Part shown: in pieces, positions 1 through 7,617 of the stretch | Layout of the letters: every line of letters begins with the position of its first letter | Numbering within the stretch: position 1 is the first letter of the stretch | Origin: Achromobacter pulmonis | GTDB taxonomy: Bacteria; Pseudomonadota; Gammaproteobacteria; Burkholderiales; Burkholderiaceae_B | NCBI RefSeq assembly: GCF_902859765.1 | Contig: NZ_CADIJV010000001.1 | Coordinates: 186,001-250,000 of the forward strand | Direction of reading: 5' to 3' | DNA length: 64,000 bases | Notes under the pieces: model-generated | What the model was told of the DNA's origin: nothing | What the model saw: only the letters and a program-made list of their open reading frames with translations | Database searches by the model: none | Program-made: the position numbers and the translations under genes

Positions 1-493
1 AGGTGCTGGCGACCTTGGCGCGCGGCATGGTCACATTGACATGCTGGCGGGCGAACGACGATACCTTGACCCGAATGCCCTGCGACAGGGCTTCTTCGCC
101 CAGGTAGGCGCCCCAGGGCCAGGCGGCGATGGCCACGTGCACCTTGGCGCCCTTGGGCGACACGCCCATCTTTTCGGGGCCGTAGAACACCAGCGGGCGC
201 AGGTAGCAGGATTCCAGCTGGTTCTCGCGCACCACCGCGCGCTGGGCTTCGTTGATCGTGTCGCGATCGAACGGCATCGGAATCTGGTAAATGTGCGCCG
301 AGTTGAACAGACGGTTGGTGTGGTCTTCGAGGCGGAAGATGGCGGTGCCGATCTCGGAGCGGTAGGCGCGCACGCCCTCGAATACCGACAGGCCGTAGTG
401 CAGGGAGTGCGTCAGGACGTGCGTGGTCGCATCGCGCCAGGGCACGAGCTTGCCGTCATACCAGATGAAGCCATCGCGGTCAGCCATCGACAT
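1..493 (-). CDS. ilvE: Branched-chain amino acid aminotransferase, partial (C-terminus outside window)
   Basis: This is the first ~164 codons of a PLP-dependent class IV aminotransferase. It transfers the amino group of glutamate to the 2-oxo acids of leucine, isoleucine and valine in the cytoplasm. The N-terminus reads MADRDGFIWYDGKLVPWRD, followed by THVLTHSLHYGLSVFEGVRAY, the typical IlvE start and substrate-side segment; FGPEKMG-like (VFYGPEKMGVSPKG) and AAWPWGAYLG blocks follow. Two in-frame ATGs lie at 493 and 487; the shorter form gives the usual MADRDG start. It is divergent from azlCD, a branched-chain amino acid exporter pair, so synthesis and export may share a control region. The PLP lysine lies outside the window. 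Confidence in the family is high. Confidence 0.93.
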   Translation of the reverse strand, partial: MSMADRDGFIWYDGKLVPWRDATTHVLTHSLHYGLSVFEGVRAYRSEIGTAIFRLEDHTNRLFNSAHIYQIPMPFDRDTINEAQRAVVRENQLESCYLRPLVFYGPEKMGVSPKGAKVHVAIAAWPWGAYLGEEALSQGIRVKVSSFARQHVNVTMPRAKVAST

Positions 494-523
494 GGTCTGC
501 TCCCTGTCTAAACCCGAGGGCCG

Positions 524-551
524 TATTGTATCAAGCGGCGAGGTTACAATA
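524..551. promoter_or_regulatory. Overlapping divergent promoters with dyad symmetry between ilvE and azlC
   Basis: TATTGTA (524-530) and TTACAATA (544-551) form an inverted pair. Each arm supplies a TACAAT-like -10 for one strand and part of a -35 for the other, with about 16 bp spacing. The arrangement fits two face-to-face promoters, or an operator over them. It is seen in sequence only; no start site is known. Confidence 0.35.
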
Positions 552-679
552 ACGCGCTATTCGCGCACCGGCGCGGTGCCCTCGGGCGCCGACGGGCCCG
601 GCGGGCGAACAGGTTGTCGTGCGTTTCCTTTCCCACAGAGTTTCCATGTCGTCCTGTCCGAATCCCCAGGGGCCCGCCG

Positions 680-1429
680 TTGTCCTCTGAGTCTGCGCTT
701 TCCGAATCCGAAGATCCGCGGCAGGTCCGCCAGGAGCGCATCGCCGCTTTCCGCGCCGGGGTCCACGCCATCGTGCCCGCCCTGATCGCCACCGCCACCT
801 GGGGGCTGGTGACCGGCGTGGCCATGGTCAAGTCGGGCCTGACCGAATCCATGGCATTGGCCATGACCCTGCTGCTGTACGCCGGATCGGCGCAGCTCAC
901 GTCCCTGCCACTGATCGCCACCGGCGCGCCGCTCTGGCTGGTCTTTGCCGCCGGTTGCGTGGTGAATCTGCGCTTCCTGATCTTCGGCGCGGCGTTGCAA
1001 CCCTATTTCCGCCACCTGTCCTGGCCCAAGCGGCTGGGGCTGGGCTACTTCACCACCGACATGGGCTTCGTGCTGTTCATGCCGCGCTTCGGTGACGCCG
1101 CCGAGCGCGGCACCCGCGAACAACTGTGGTATTTCCTCGGCACCATTGCGCCGGGCTGGTTGGTCTGGCAGACCTCGTCGATCATCGGCATCTACCTGGG
1201 GACCATGGTGCCGTCGGCCTGGTCGCTGGATTTCGCGGCGGTGCTGGCGCTGTTGGCCATTACGGTGCCGCTGGCCAATTCCAAACCCATGCTGGTGTCG
1301 ATGCTGGCCGCGGGCGTGGTCGCCTGGACCGGCCAGGTGCTGCCGCTGCGCCTGGGCCTGGCGGCCGCGGTCATCGCGGGCGTGGTGGCCGGCATGTGGG
1401 CCGAACGCTTCTTCAAGGCGCGCACATGA
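680..1429 (+). CDS. azlC: AzlC family branched-chain amino acid exporter, large subunit
   Basis: This integral membrane protein of about 249 residues is the large subunit of the AzlCD two-component exporter for branched-chain amino acids and their analogues. The conserved AzlC pattern is visible: AFRAGVHAIVPALIATATWG near the N-terminus, then MALAMTLLLYAGSAQL, and VNLRFLIFGAALQPYF in the central segment. About seven hydrophobic stretches follow. No ATG is available at the start. I chose the TTG at 680, where homology begins, with AGGGG upstream; a TTG at 614 would add 22 unconserved residues. The stop overlaps azlD by four bases (ATGA), so the two are translationally coupled. Divergence from ilvE fits branched-chain amino acid homeostasis. 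The start codon is the uncertain part. Confidence 0.85.
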   Translation: MSSESALSESEDPRQVRQERIAAFRAGVHAIVPALIATATWGLVTGVAMVKSGLTESMALAMTLLLYAGSAQLTSLPLIATGAPLWLVFAAGCVVNLRFLIFGAALQPYFRHLSWPKRLGLGYFTTDMGFVLFMPRFGDAAERGTREQLWYFLGTIAPGWLVWQTSSIIGIYLGTMVPSAWSLDFAAVLALLAITVPLANSKPMLVSMLAAGVVAWTGQVLPLRLGLAAAVIAGVVAGMWAERFFKART

Positions 1430-1761
1430 CATTCTGGCCGTCCGAAATCTACGTCTATTCGGCGATTCTGCTGCTGGCGCTGTGCAGTGTGCTGACGCGC
1501 GCCGGCTTCATGCTGTTCGGCGACTACATCCCGCTGCCCGATGGGGTGCGCCGCGCGCTGCGCTATGCGCCCGCCGCCGCGCTCACCGCCATCGTGGTGC
1601 CCGACCTGCTGCCCTGGAAGGCCGGGCTGGGCCCGCTGTTCGACTACAAGCTGGTGGCTGGCATCGTCGCCATTCTGGTGTTTCTGCGCACCCGCAGCGC
1701 GGTGCTGGTCATCGTGGTCGGCATGCTGGTGCTGTGGGGGCTGCGCTGGCTGGCGGGTTGA
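1426..1761 (+). CDS. azlD: AzlD family branched-chain amino acid exporter, small subunit
   Basis: This small hydrophobic protein of 111 residues is the AzlD partner of AzlC. It has four predicted membrane segments: YSAILLLALCSVLTRAG, a central block including AAALTAIVVPDLL, VAGIVAILVFL, and VLVIVVGMLVLWGLRWL. The family hallmark TRAGFMLFG is followed by the basic PDGVRRALRYAP segment. The ATG overlaps the azlC stop (ATGA). Length and composition match the family. It is required with AzlC for export in characterised systems; the substrate here is inferred from family membership and from the ilvE neighbour. Confidence 0.88.
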   Translation: MTFWPSEIYVYSAILLLALCSVLTRAGFMLFGDYIPLPDGVRRALRYAPAAALTAIVVPDLLPWKAGLGPLFDYKLVAGIVAILVFLRTRSAVLVIVVGMLVLWGLRWLAG

Positions 1762-1767
1762 GGCCGG

Positions 1768-2934
1768 TCAGCCGAGCGCCGCGGCGGCTTCCATTTCGGA
1801 TTTCAGCCCGCTGAGGAAATAGCGTTTCAGGATCAGCCTGGGCAGCAGGCGTAAGGCCGTATTGCGCAGGCCAAAGGCGAATGCCGAGGCCGGCACGTAG
1901 ACGGGCGCCAGCTTGCGGCTGCGCTGCTGCAGGCTGTCGATCACCGGGCGCAGCCGCCGCTCATGGGCCGCCAGGGCCTGTTCGATCGGCAGCCTGCCCA
2001 GTTCCTGCGCCAGCACGTAGGCGCCGGCCAATGCCATCCCCGCGCCCTGGCCAGAAATCAGGGACAGACTATGGGCGGCGTCGCCGGCCAGCAGGATGCG
2101 GCCCTGATGCCAGCGCGGCAGCTCGACCAGCGCCAGGTCATCCATGACGATCGGCGTGTCGGCGGACAGTGTGTCCAGCTGCCGGCCCACTTCCGCGTGG
2201 GTGGTGCGCGCCAGTTCCCGCAGCAGGCCCAGCCGCCGCGGCGCCTCGACCCAGCCGGTCTCGTGGCTGCGCCAGACGTGCAGGGCTGCTTTGCGGCCGC
2301 CGCCCAGCCCGTGATATTCGACCTGATGGCCCGGCGCGGCATAGGACACGAAGTCGCGCGCCATGCCGGTGTCGTCGTCGACGTCATAGGCCGCATAACG
2401 GTAGCCCAGCGGCGATGGCGCCGCCGCTTCGGCGCCGAAGACCTGGGCGCGCAGGGGCGAGCGCACGCCATCGGCGCCGATCAGCAGATCGGCGCGCAAT
2501 TGGGACCCATCCGACAATGTCACGTCCACGCCATGGGCATCCTGGCTACAGCCCGCCACCGTGGTGGCCAGCCGGATCTCGGCGTGGTCGCGCACGGCGG
2601 CGTGCAGCACCTGCACGAGATCGGTGCGGCGCAGGGTGATCCAGTCCAGTTGCCGCAGCAGTTCGCGATAGCGGATCCGCATCACCTCGCGGCCGCGGCG
2701 GTCGCGATAGACGTTCTCGCCGATTTCGCGCTCCACGGCGCGCAGGGCGGGCACCAGTTCCATGCGGCGGGCGGTCAGCAGGCCGGGGCCGGACAGGCCC
2801 ATCATGTAGCCGCCATCGCGCAGATGCGGCGCGCGTTCGGCCACCACGGCGCGCCAGCCCTGCCGGGCCAGCCACCAGGCGCAGGCCAGCCCGGCGACGC
2901 CGGCGCCCGCAATGACGACGGTGCGTTCAGACAT
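1768..2934 (-). CDS. FAD-dependent monooxygenase-type oxidoreductase in an iron-regulated locus
   Basis: This flavoprotein of about 388 residues belongs to the p-hydroxybenzoate hydroxylase fold. The N-terminal dinucleotide site GAGVAGLACAWWLARQGW is present. A central LIGADGVRSPLR gives the second FAD/NAD(P)H motif, and RILLAGDAAHSLSLISGQG is the GD motif that binds the FAD ribityl chain. I chose the ATG at 2934 because GGAG lies seven bases upstream; the ATG at 2940 is too close to it. The upstream MFS gene stops two bases before this start, so the gene ends an operon of TonB receptor, MFS importer and flavoprotein under a Fur box. The substrate is unknown. Hydroxylation or breakdown of an imported siderophore, or an unrelated aromatic substrate, are the options. 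The 3' end abuts azlD convergently. Confidence 0.8.
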   Translation of the reverse strand: MSERTVVIAGAGVAGLACAWWLARQGWRAVVAERAPHLRDGGYMMGLSGPGLLTARRMELVPALRAVEREIGENVYRDRRGREVMRIRYRELLRQLDWITLRRTDLVQVLHAAVRDHAEIRLATTVAGCSQDAHGVDVTLSDGSQLRADLLIGADGVRSPLRAQVFGAEAAAPSPLGYRYAAYDVDDDTGMARDFVSYAAPGHQVEYHGLGGGRKAALHVWRSHETGWVEAPRRLGLLRELARTTHAEVGRQLDTLSADTPIVMDDLALVELPRWHQGRILLAGDAAHSLSLISGQGAGMALAGAYVLAQELGRLPIEQALAAHERRLRPVIDSLQQRSRKLAPVYVPASAFAFGLRNTALRLLPRLILKRYFLSGLKSEMEAAAALG

Positions 2935-2936
2935 GT

Positions 2937-4187
2937 TCATTCTCCAGAAGACGAGGGCGGCGCGGCGCGCCGCATCAGGACGAAAAGGGCGGGCAGGCCG
3001 GCCGCGCCCAGGACGGCGGCGATGCCGAAGCAGGCGCCATAGCCCAGGTGCTGCGCCAGCCAGCCGGCGGCCAGGCCGCCGACCATGGCGACCAGCGCGT
3101 CGGCGCACTGGAACAGCGTGAAATCGACGCCGGCCTGGGCCGGCGAGGCCTGCCCCATGAGAAAGGCGTACAGCGCGACGAAACCGGTGGCGGCCGTGGC
3201 CGCCTTGAGCAGCGCCAGCGCCACCAGCCAGCCGGGGCCGGCGGCCGGCAACCCCAGGCCGGGCGCGGCGACGCCGGCCACGAACAGGATCAGCGCGGCC
3301 GCCTGCAGGGCCATGGCCGCGACCACCGCGCGCGGCGCCCGCCAGCGTTGCAGCGCCAGCGCTCCCAGCAAGGTGCCCGCCAGTCCCGCGACGACCGCGC
3401 CGGCGCCGTTGATCCAGCCCACCGAGGCCAGCGGCACGCCGCGGTCCAGCAACAGCGGCGAGGTCATGCCGGCGGCGAGCCGCGAGCCGACCTGGAACAC
3501 CACGGTGATGAGCAGGCCAAGCCGCACGCCTGGCCGGCCCAGCGCGTGCGCCAGGCTGGGGCGGTGCGCAGGCGCATCGGCCGCGCGGGCCGGCTCGCGC
3601 AGCCCGGCGAACGGCAGGGTCAGCAGCAGCACCAGCAGGCCCATCACGGCGGCCGCCACGCGCCAGCCATGGCTGTCCGCCAGCACCACGAACAGCCCCG
3701 CCCCCAGGAACATGCCCAAATAGCTGGAACCGACCTGGGTCGCATTGCCCCAGCCGCGCCGGCGCGCCGCCAGTTGCTCGACCGCGAAGGCGTCGCCGGC
3801 AATGTCGACGGTGGCCGCGGTGAGGGAGATCAGGCCAAGCACGGCCAGCAGCACGGGCAGGGTCGGCTGGCCCAGGATGGCCAGCAGGAACAGCAACGCG
3901 GCCAGCAGCCATTGGCCCGGCAGCACGATGCGCCGGGTGCGCCGCCGCGCCTGGCCCTGGGGCAGGCGATAGCGCTCGATCCACGGCGCCCACAGGAATT
4001 TCAGGGCCCACGGCAGGAAGGCCAGATAGGCCAGGCCCACCTGGCCCAGCGGCGCGCCACTGTCGCGCAGCAGCGCCGGCACGCCCTGGAAGGCGATGCC
4101 GCTGACCAGGCTCTGGACCATGCAGATGCCGCCGATGGCGGCAATGACCCGCGCGGTCGGCAGACGCGCGGGGGAGGCGTTCGGCAT
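2937..4187 (-). CDS. RhtX/FptX/YbtX-like MFS siderophore transporter
   Basis: This protein of 416 residues is a major facilitator superfamily carrier with about twelve hydrophobic segments and a basic central loop (residues ~190-210). Its N-terminal half carries PWALKFLWAPWIERYRLP, a segment I associate with the FptX (pyochelin), RhtX (rhizobactin) and YbtX (yersiniabactin) inner-membrane siderophore importers, and with AmpG-like carriers. DIAGDAFAVEQL in the fourth segment is also typical of that group. The ATG at 4187 begins MPNASPARLP. The gene lies 17 bases downstream of the TonB receptor stop and just before the flavoprotein, consistent with carriage of the ligand from periplasm to cytoplasm. 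Assignment to the siderophore subfamily rests on sequence character plus context. Confidence 0.82.
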   Translation of the reverse strand: MPNASPARLPTARVIAAIGGICMVQSLVSGIAFQGVPALLRDSGAPLGQVGLAYLAFLPWALKFLWAPWIERYRLPQGQARRRTRRIVLPGQWLLAALLFLLAILGQPTLPVLLAVLGLISLTAATVDIAGDAFAVEQLAARRRGWGNATQVGSSYLGMFLGAGLFVVLADSHGWRVAAAVMGLLVLLLTLPFAGLREPARAADAPAHRPSLAHALGRPGVRLGLLITVVFQVGSRLAAGMTSPLLLDRGVPLASVGWINGAGAVVAGLAGTLLGALALQRWRAPRAVVAAMALQAAALILFVAGVAAPGLGLPAAGPGWLVALALLKAATAATGFVALYAFLMGQASPAQAGVDFTLFQCADALVAMVGGLAAGWLAQHLGYGACFGIAAVLGAAGLPALFVLMRRAAPPSSSGE

Positions 4188-4204
4188 CGCGTCGGGTCCC
4201 GGCG

Positions 4205-6292
4205 TCAGTATTCGAAGGCGACGTTCAGGCCCACGGTGCGGCCGGGATCGACCTGCGCGTAGCTGCCGCGCGCGCCGCCGCCAAAGGCGTAGGTGCGGTA
4301 GCGCCGGTCGGTCAGGTTGTTGACGTACAGCGTGGCCTCGACCTGCGGCCGGATGCGCCATGCCAGGCTCAGGTCGACCAGCGTGTAGGCGTCCTGGCGC
4401 AGGCTGTTGCCGATGTCGAAGAACTGCGCGCCGATCCGGCGCACGGTCAGGGCCGGCGAGAGGCGGCCGATGCCCGCGTCGAAGTGGCCGCGGGCGCTGG
4501 CGTTCAGGCCGTAGCCCGGCGAGAACGGCACGCGGTTGCCGTCGCAGCCGGGGCAGACCGCATCGCTGTTGAAACTGCGGAACGTGGTGTGGTTTAGAAA
4601 ACCGTCCAGCCCCAGTGTCCATTGCGACGTCACGTCCCAGCTCAGGTCGAACTCGACGCCGGTCGAGCGCGTATTGCCGACGTTCTCGATGTGCTGATAG
4701 CCGATCTGGTCGCTGACATAGAGTTGCGCATCGCGGATGTCGGTGCGGTACAGCGCGGCCCCGCCGCGCAACGTATCGCCGTCAAAGCGCGCGCCCGCTT
4801 CGTAGCTGACGCCGCGTTCCTTGCCGAAGGGACGCGCATCGGCCGGGTTGGACGGCGCCAGGTTGTAGCCGCCGGGCTTGTAGCCTTGCGCCGCATTGGC
4901 GTACACGCGCCATTCGGGCGACAGGCGGTAGCCGGCGGACAGCTTGCCGAGCACCGTGCTGCCCGACGTCGTGCCCGCGCCGCCGAAGGGGTCCTGGCCG
5001 TAGGTCACGCCATTGAGCGTCGAGCCGTCGTAGCGGGTGGATGCCTTGTCGCGGGAATAACGCAGGCCGGCCGACAGATCGAGCGCGTGGGTGGCGTGCC
5101 AGGTGGCGTCGCCATAGAGGGCGATTGATTCGCTGGTGTTGCGGGAGCCGGCCGTGAATGCGTCGATTTGCATCCCGGGCATCTGCATCTGGCTGAGCGC
5201 GGAACGCGACTGCGTGACCCGCTGGCGGTACAGGCCCACGACGCCGTCGACCGCGTGCGTGCCGGTGGTCGACAGGCGCAGTTCCTGCATCTGCTGGCGC
5301 CAGCGCTCGGGCTGGCTGGTGTAGGTCGGCCCGAGGGTGAAGTGGCGGTCGTAGTGCAACTGCTGCCAGGCGGCCACCGCATTCAGGCGCCAGCCATCGA
5401 AATCGTAGCGGCCGGTCAGCGCCTGGCTGCCGCTGCAGCGCTTCTGGTAGGGATCGGCCAGCGACGCAGGCATGTCCGGGGAAATCGCGGCTTGCCGGCT
5501 GCCGGGATCGTCGAAGGGCACGTAGACGTCCTGGCTGCCGCGGGTGCATTCGCCGCTGACCGCCAGGCCCATTTCCCAGGGGCTGCCGGCCGGCGCCAAC
5601 CGCAGACGCGCCGCGCCCGCGTTGGCCGAGGTGCCGCCGACATGGCTGGCGCCGGTGACCGGGTTGTCGAGCCGGCCGGGGGCGTCGTTGACCGCGGCGG
5701 CCACCGAGCCGTACAGCAGGTTGTCGACCAGCGGCCCGCCGCCGCTGGCCTTGAACAGGTAACCGTCGCGGCTGGCGACGCCGGCGGCGGCGCGGAAGTA
5801 GGGATCGTTGTCCGGTTGCCGCGACACGATGTTCAACACGCCGCCCATCGCGCTCTTGCCATACAGCGTGCCTTGCGGGCCTTTCAGCAGTTCCACGCGT
5901 TCGACGTCGGTCAGCAGCTGTGAGGCGAAGGTGGGCAACTGCGGCACGCCGTCCACGTAGACGGTGAGCGCGGGGTTGTAGAAGTCCTGGGCCGACGTGA
6001 TGCCGCGCACCGAAATGACGGGGAACAGGAACGACCCGCTGCTGGACATCTGTACGCCCGGCAGCACGCGCGACAGTTGCAGGGTGCTGTCGACCTGCGC
6101 GGCGTGCAGGGTGTCGGCCGGCACCACCACGGCGGCGCCATTGAAATCGCGCAGCGCCTGTTCCTGCTTGCTCGCGGTGACGGTGATGGGGGCCAGCTCG
6201 CTGACGGACTGGGACTGCGCGGCGGCGGGAACGGCCAGGGCGCACAGGGCGGCCGTCAGCGCGGTGTGGCGGAAGGGGAGCGAAAGTGTCAT
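4205..6292 (-). CDS. FyuA-like TonB-dependent siderophore receptor
   Basis: This outer-membrane receptor of 695 residues has a signal peptide ending near AVPAAAQSQS and a TonB-box-like ITVTASKQEQ. Its plug domain contains LPRVLPGVQM, SVRGITSAQDFYNPALTVYV, a DGVPQLP loop and LLKGPQGTLYGKSAMGGVLN. The barrel includes RLRLAPAGSPWEMGLAVSGE, DWRVYANAAQGYKPGGYNL and the C-terminal NNLTDRRYRTYAFGG block. From memory these closely parallel Yersinia FyuA, the yersiniabactin/pesticin receptor, including the CTR and QDVYV region. There is no N-terminal signalling domain of the FecA type. It is first in an operon with the MFS and flavoprotein genes and has a Fur box upstream. The actual ligand is unknown. 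No synthesis genes are in the window, so a xenosiderophore is likely. Confidence 0.9.
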   Translation of the reverse strand: MTLSLPFRHTALTAALCALAVPAAAQSQSVSELAPITVTASKQEQALRDFNGAAVVVPADTLHAAQVDSTLQLSRVLPGVQMSSSGSFLFPVISVRGITSAQDFYNPALTVYVDGVPQLPTFASQLLTDVERVELLKGPQGTLYGKSAMGGVLNIVSRQPDNDPYFRAAAGVASRDGYLFKASGGGPLVDNLLYGSVAAAVNDAPGRLDNPVTGASHVGGTSANAGAARLRLAPAGSPWEMGLAVSGECTRGSQDVYVPFDDPGSRQAAISPDMPASLADPYQKRCSGSQALTGRYDFDGWRLNAVAAWQQLHYDRHFTLGPTYTSQPERWRQQMQELRLSTTGTHAVDGVVGLYRQRVTQSRSALSQMQMPGMQIDAFTAGSRNTSESIALYGDATWHATHALDLSAGLRYSRDKASTRYDGSTLNGVTYGQDPFGGAGTTSGSTVLGKLSAGYRLSPEWRVYANAAQGYKPGGYNLAPSNPADARPFGKERGVSYEAGARFDGDTLRGGAALYRTDIRDAQLYVSDQIGYQHIENVGNTRSTGVEFDLSWDVTSQWTLGLDGFLNHTTFRSFNSDAVCPGCDGNRVPFSPGYGLNASARGHFDAGIGRLSPALTVRRIGAQFFDIGNSLRQDAYTLVDLSLAWRIRPQVEATLYVNNLTDRRYRTYAFGGGARGSYAQVDPGRTVGLNVAFEY

Positions 6293-6323
6293 GTCGTCAA
6301 AGCGGGATTTCAGTAGAATTATT

Positions 6324-6342
6324 AATGAGAATTATTGTTATT
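6324..6342. promoter_or_regulatory. Fur box between the receptor and the AraC regulator
   Basis: AATGAGAATTATTGTTATT matches the 19-bp Fur consensus in its AATGAGAAT-N-ATT form at about 16 of 19 positions. It sits in a short A+T-rich island of an otherwise GC-rich region. It is 32 bases before the receptor start (minus strand) and 58 bases before the AraC start (plus strand), so iron-loaded Fur could repress both directions. Confidence 0.8.
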
Positions 6343-6399
6343 GGTATCGGGGCGCACTAACGGTTTCCGTACCCGCACTGTTCAATTCGGGGTCTAAAT

Positions 6400-7374
6400 T
6401 TGGATTTCGCCACTGGCGCGCTGGCGCCCGCGACCGACTGGCCGGGACACCGTTGCGGCCACCCCTTGCTGCCCGCCGCGCCGATTCCCGCTGCATGGGC
6501 GGCGCTGTCACGGGTGGAGGCGTTCGACGAAGACCTGACCCTGTCGGTCTGGAACGGCGCGCCGGAAGTCGGCCTGGACGTCGCCGCCGAGGGCCCGCCC
6601 ATGTTCTGCATCGCCGTCTTCCTGGAAGGCCGGGCCTGCATGTCGATCGACGGCGGGGTGCCGCTGAACGTCGGCTCCGGCATGGCCGTGGTGCAGACGG
6701 GCGAACGCGGGGCGCGGGGCCGTTTCCAGATGCCGGGCGGGCAAGCCGTCCGCCTGGTGGACATCCGTTATTCATCCGCCGGGCTGTTACGCGCCGGGGG
6801 CCGGCCGCTGGCGGCCCTGCGCGGCGCGTTCGTGCTGGATCACAGCGTGCCGGCGGCCGGTTCGTTGATGGCCGGCTTTCCGGCGCCGCCCGGCCTGCTG
6901 CGGTTGGCCGCCGACGTCCTGGACTGCCGCCACGAAGACGCCACCGCGCGCCGGCTGTACATGCGCGCCAAGGCGCTCGAGGCCCTGGCCATCGTGCTGG
7001 AAACCATGAGCGGCGCGGCCGGAGAGACGCCGGTGGCGGCCCGCGAGCGGCGCCAGCTGGCGCAGGCCCGGCGCCTGATCGAGGCCCGCTATGGCGAGGA
7101 ATGGACGGTGCTGCGCCTGGCGCGCGAGGTTGGCCTGAGCGAGAAAAAGCTCAAGGCGGGCTTTCGCCAGGTGGCCGGACGCTCCGTCCACGCCTACCTG
7201 AAGGCGGTGCGGCTGGATGCCGCAGCGTCCATGCTGGAGGCGGGATACCGGGTCACCGATGCCGCGCTGGCCACCGGATTCGGCAACCTCAGCCATTTCA
7301 GCAAGAGCTTCCGCCAGGCCAAAGGAGTCGCCCCCCGGCACTGGCTTGACCGCCCCGGCGCCCGGCTGCGCTAA
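6400..7374 (+). CDS. AraC family regulator, PchR/AlcR/YbtA type
   Basis: This transcription factor of about 324 residues has an N-terminal ligand-sensing half and a C-terminal AraC double helix-turn-helix. The HTH region runs from ~residue 225: RRLIEARYGEEWTVLRLARE, GLSEKKLKAGFRQVAGRSVH, then YRVTDAALATGFGNLSHFSK and SFRQAKGVAPRHW. Family members beside siderophore loci (PchR, AlcR, YbtA) sense the ferric siderophore in the cytoplasm and activate the receptor operon. The divergent position across a Fur box matches that scheme. No ATG is available, so TTG at 6400 is the best start for this length. The inducer is inferred, not shown. Confidence 0.85.
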   Translation: MDFATGALAPATDWPGHRCGHPLLPAAPIPAAWAALSRVEAFDEDLTLSVWNGAPEVGLDVAAEGPPMFCIAVFLEGRACMSIDGGVPLNVGSGMAVVQTGERGARGRFQMPGGQAVRLVDIRYSSAGLLRAGGRPLAALRGAFVLDHSVPAAGSLMAGFPAPPGLLRLAADVLDCRHEDATARRLYMRAKALEALAIVLETMSGAAGETPVAARERRQLAQARRLIEARYGEEWTVLRLAREVGLSEKKLKAGFRQVAGRSVHAYLKAVRLDAAASMLEAGYRVTDAALATGFGNLSHFSKSFRQAKGVAPRHWLDRPGARLR

Positions 7375-7617
7375 AATCAAGTTATCCACAGCAATCCGGG
7401 CCTGGTACTGCCCTCATAAGTATCGAAACCAGAATGCGCCACCTGGCCAGCAAGGCAGGGTGCTGATTACCCGCGATGCGCATGCGTCTCGAGGTGGTTC
7501 GCACATGGCCGCGCGAGCGTGGCGCGCGTTCCGGTTGTCCCGATGCATATGCAGTGCAGTGCTCGCAGCTCTCTCGTTTTGTTCTTTTTCACTGGTCCCG
7601 GTACTTGCCTAACCCTG

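Noticed and set aside
7382-7390. TTATCCACA, a perfect DnaA box, in the gap before rhlE
   Set aside because: A single box with no cluster, no A+T-rich unwinding region and no dnaA/dnaN nearby; a 9-mer like this occurs by chance.
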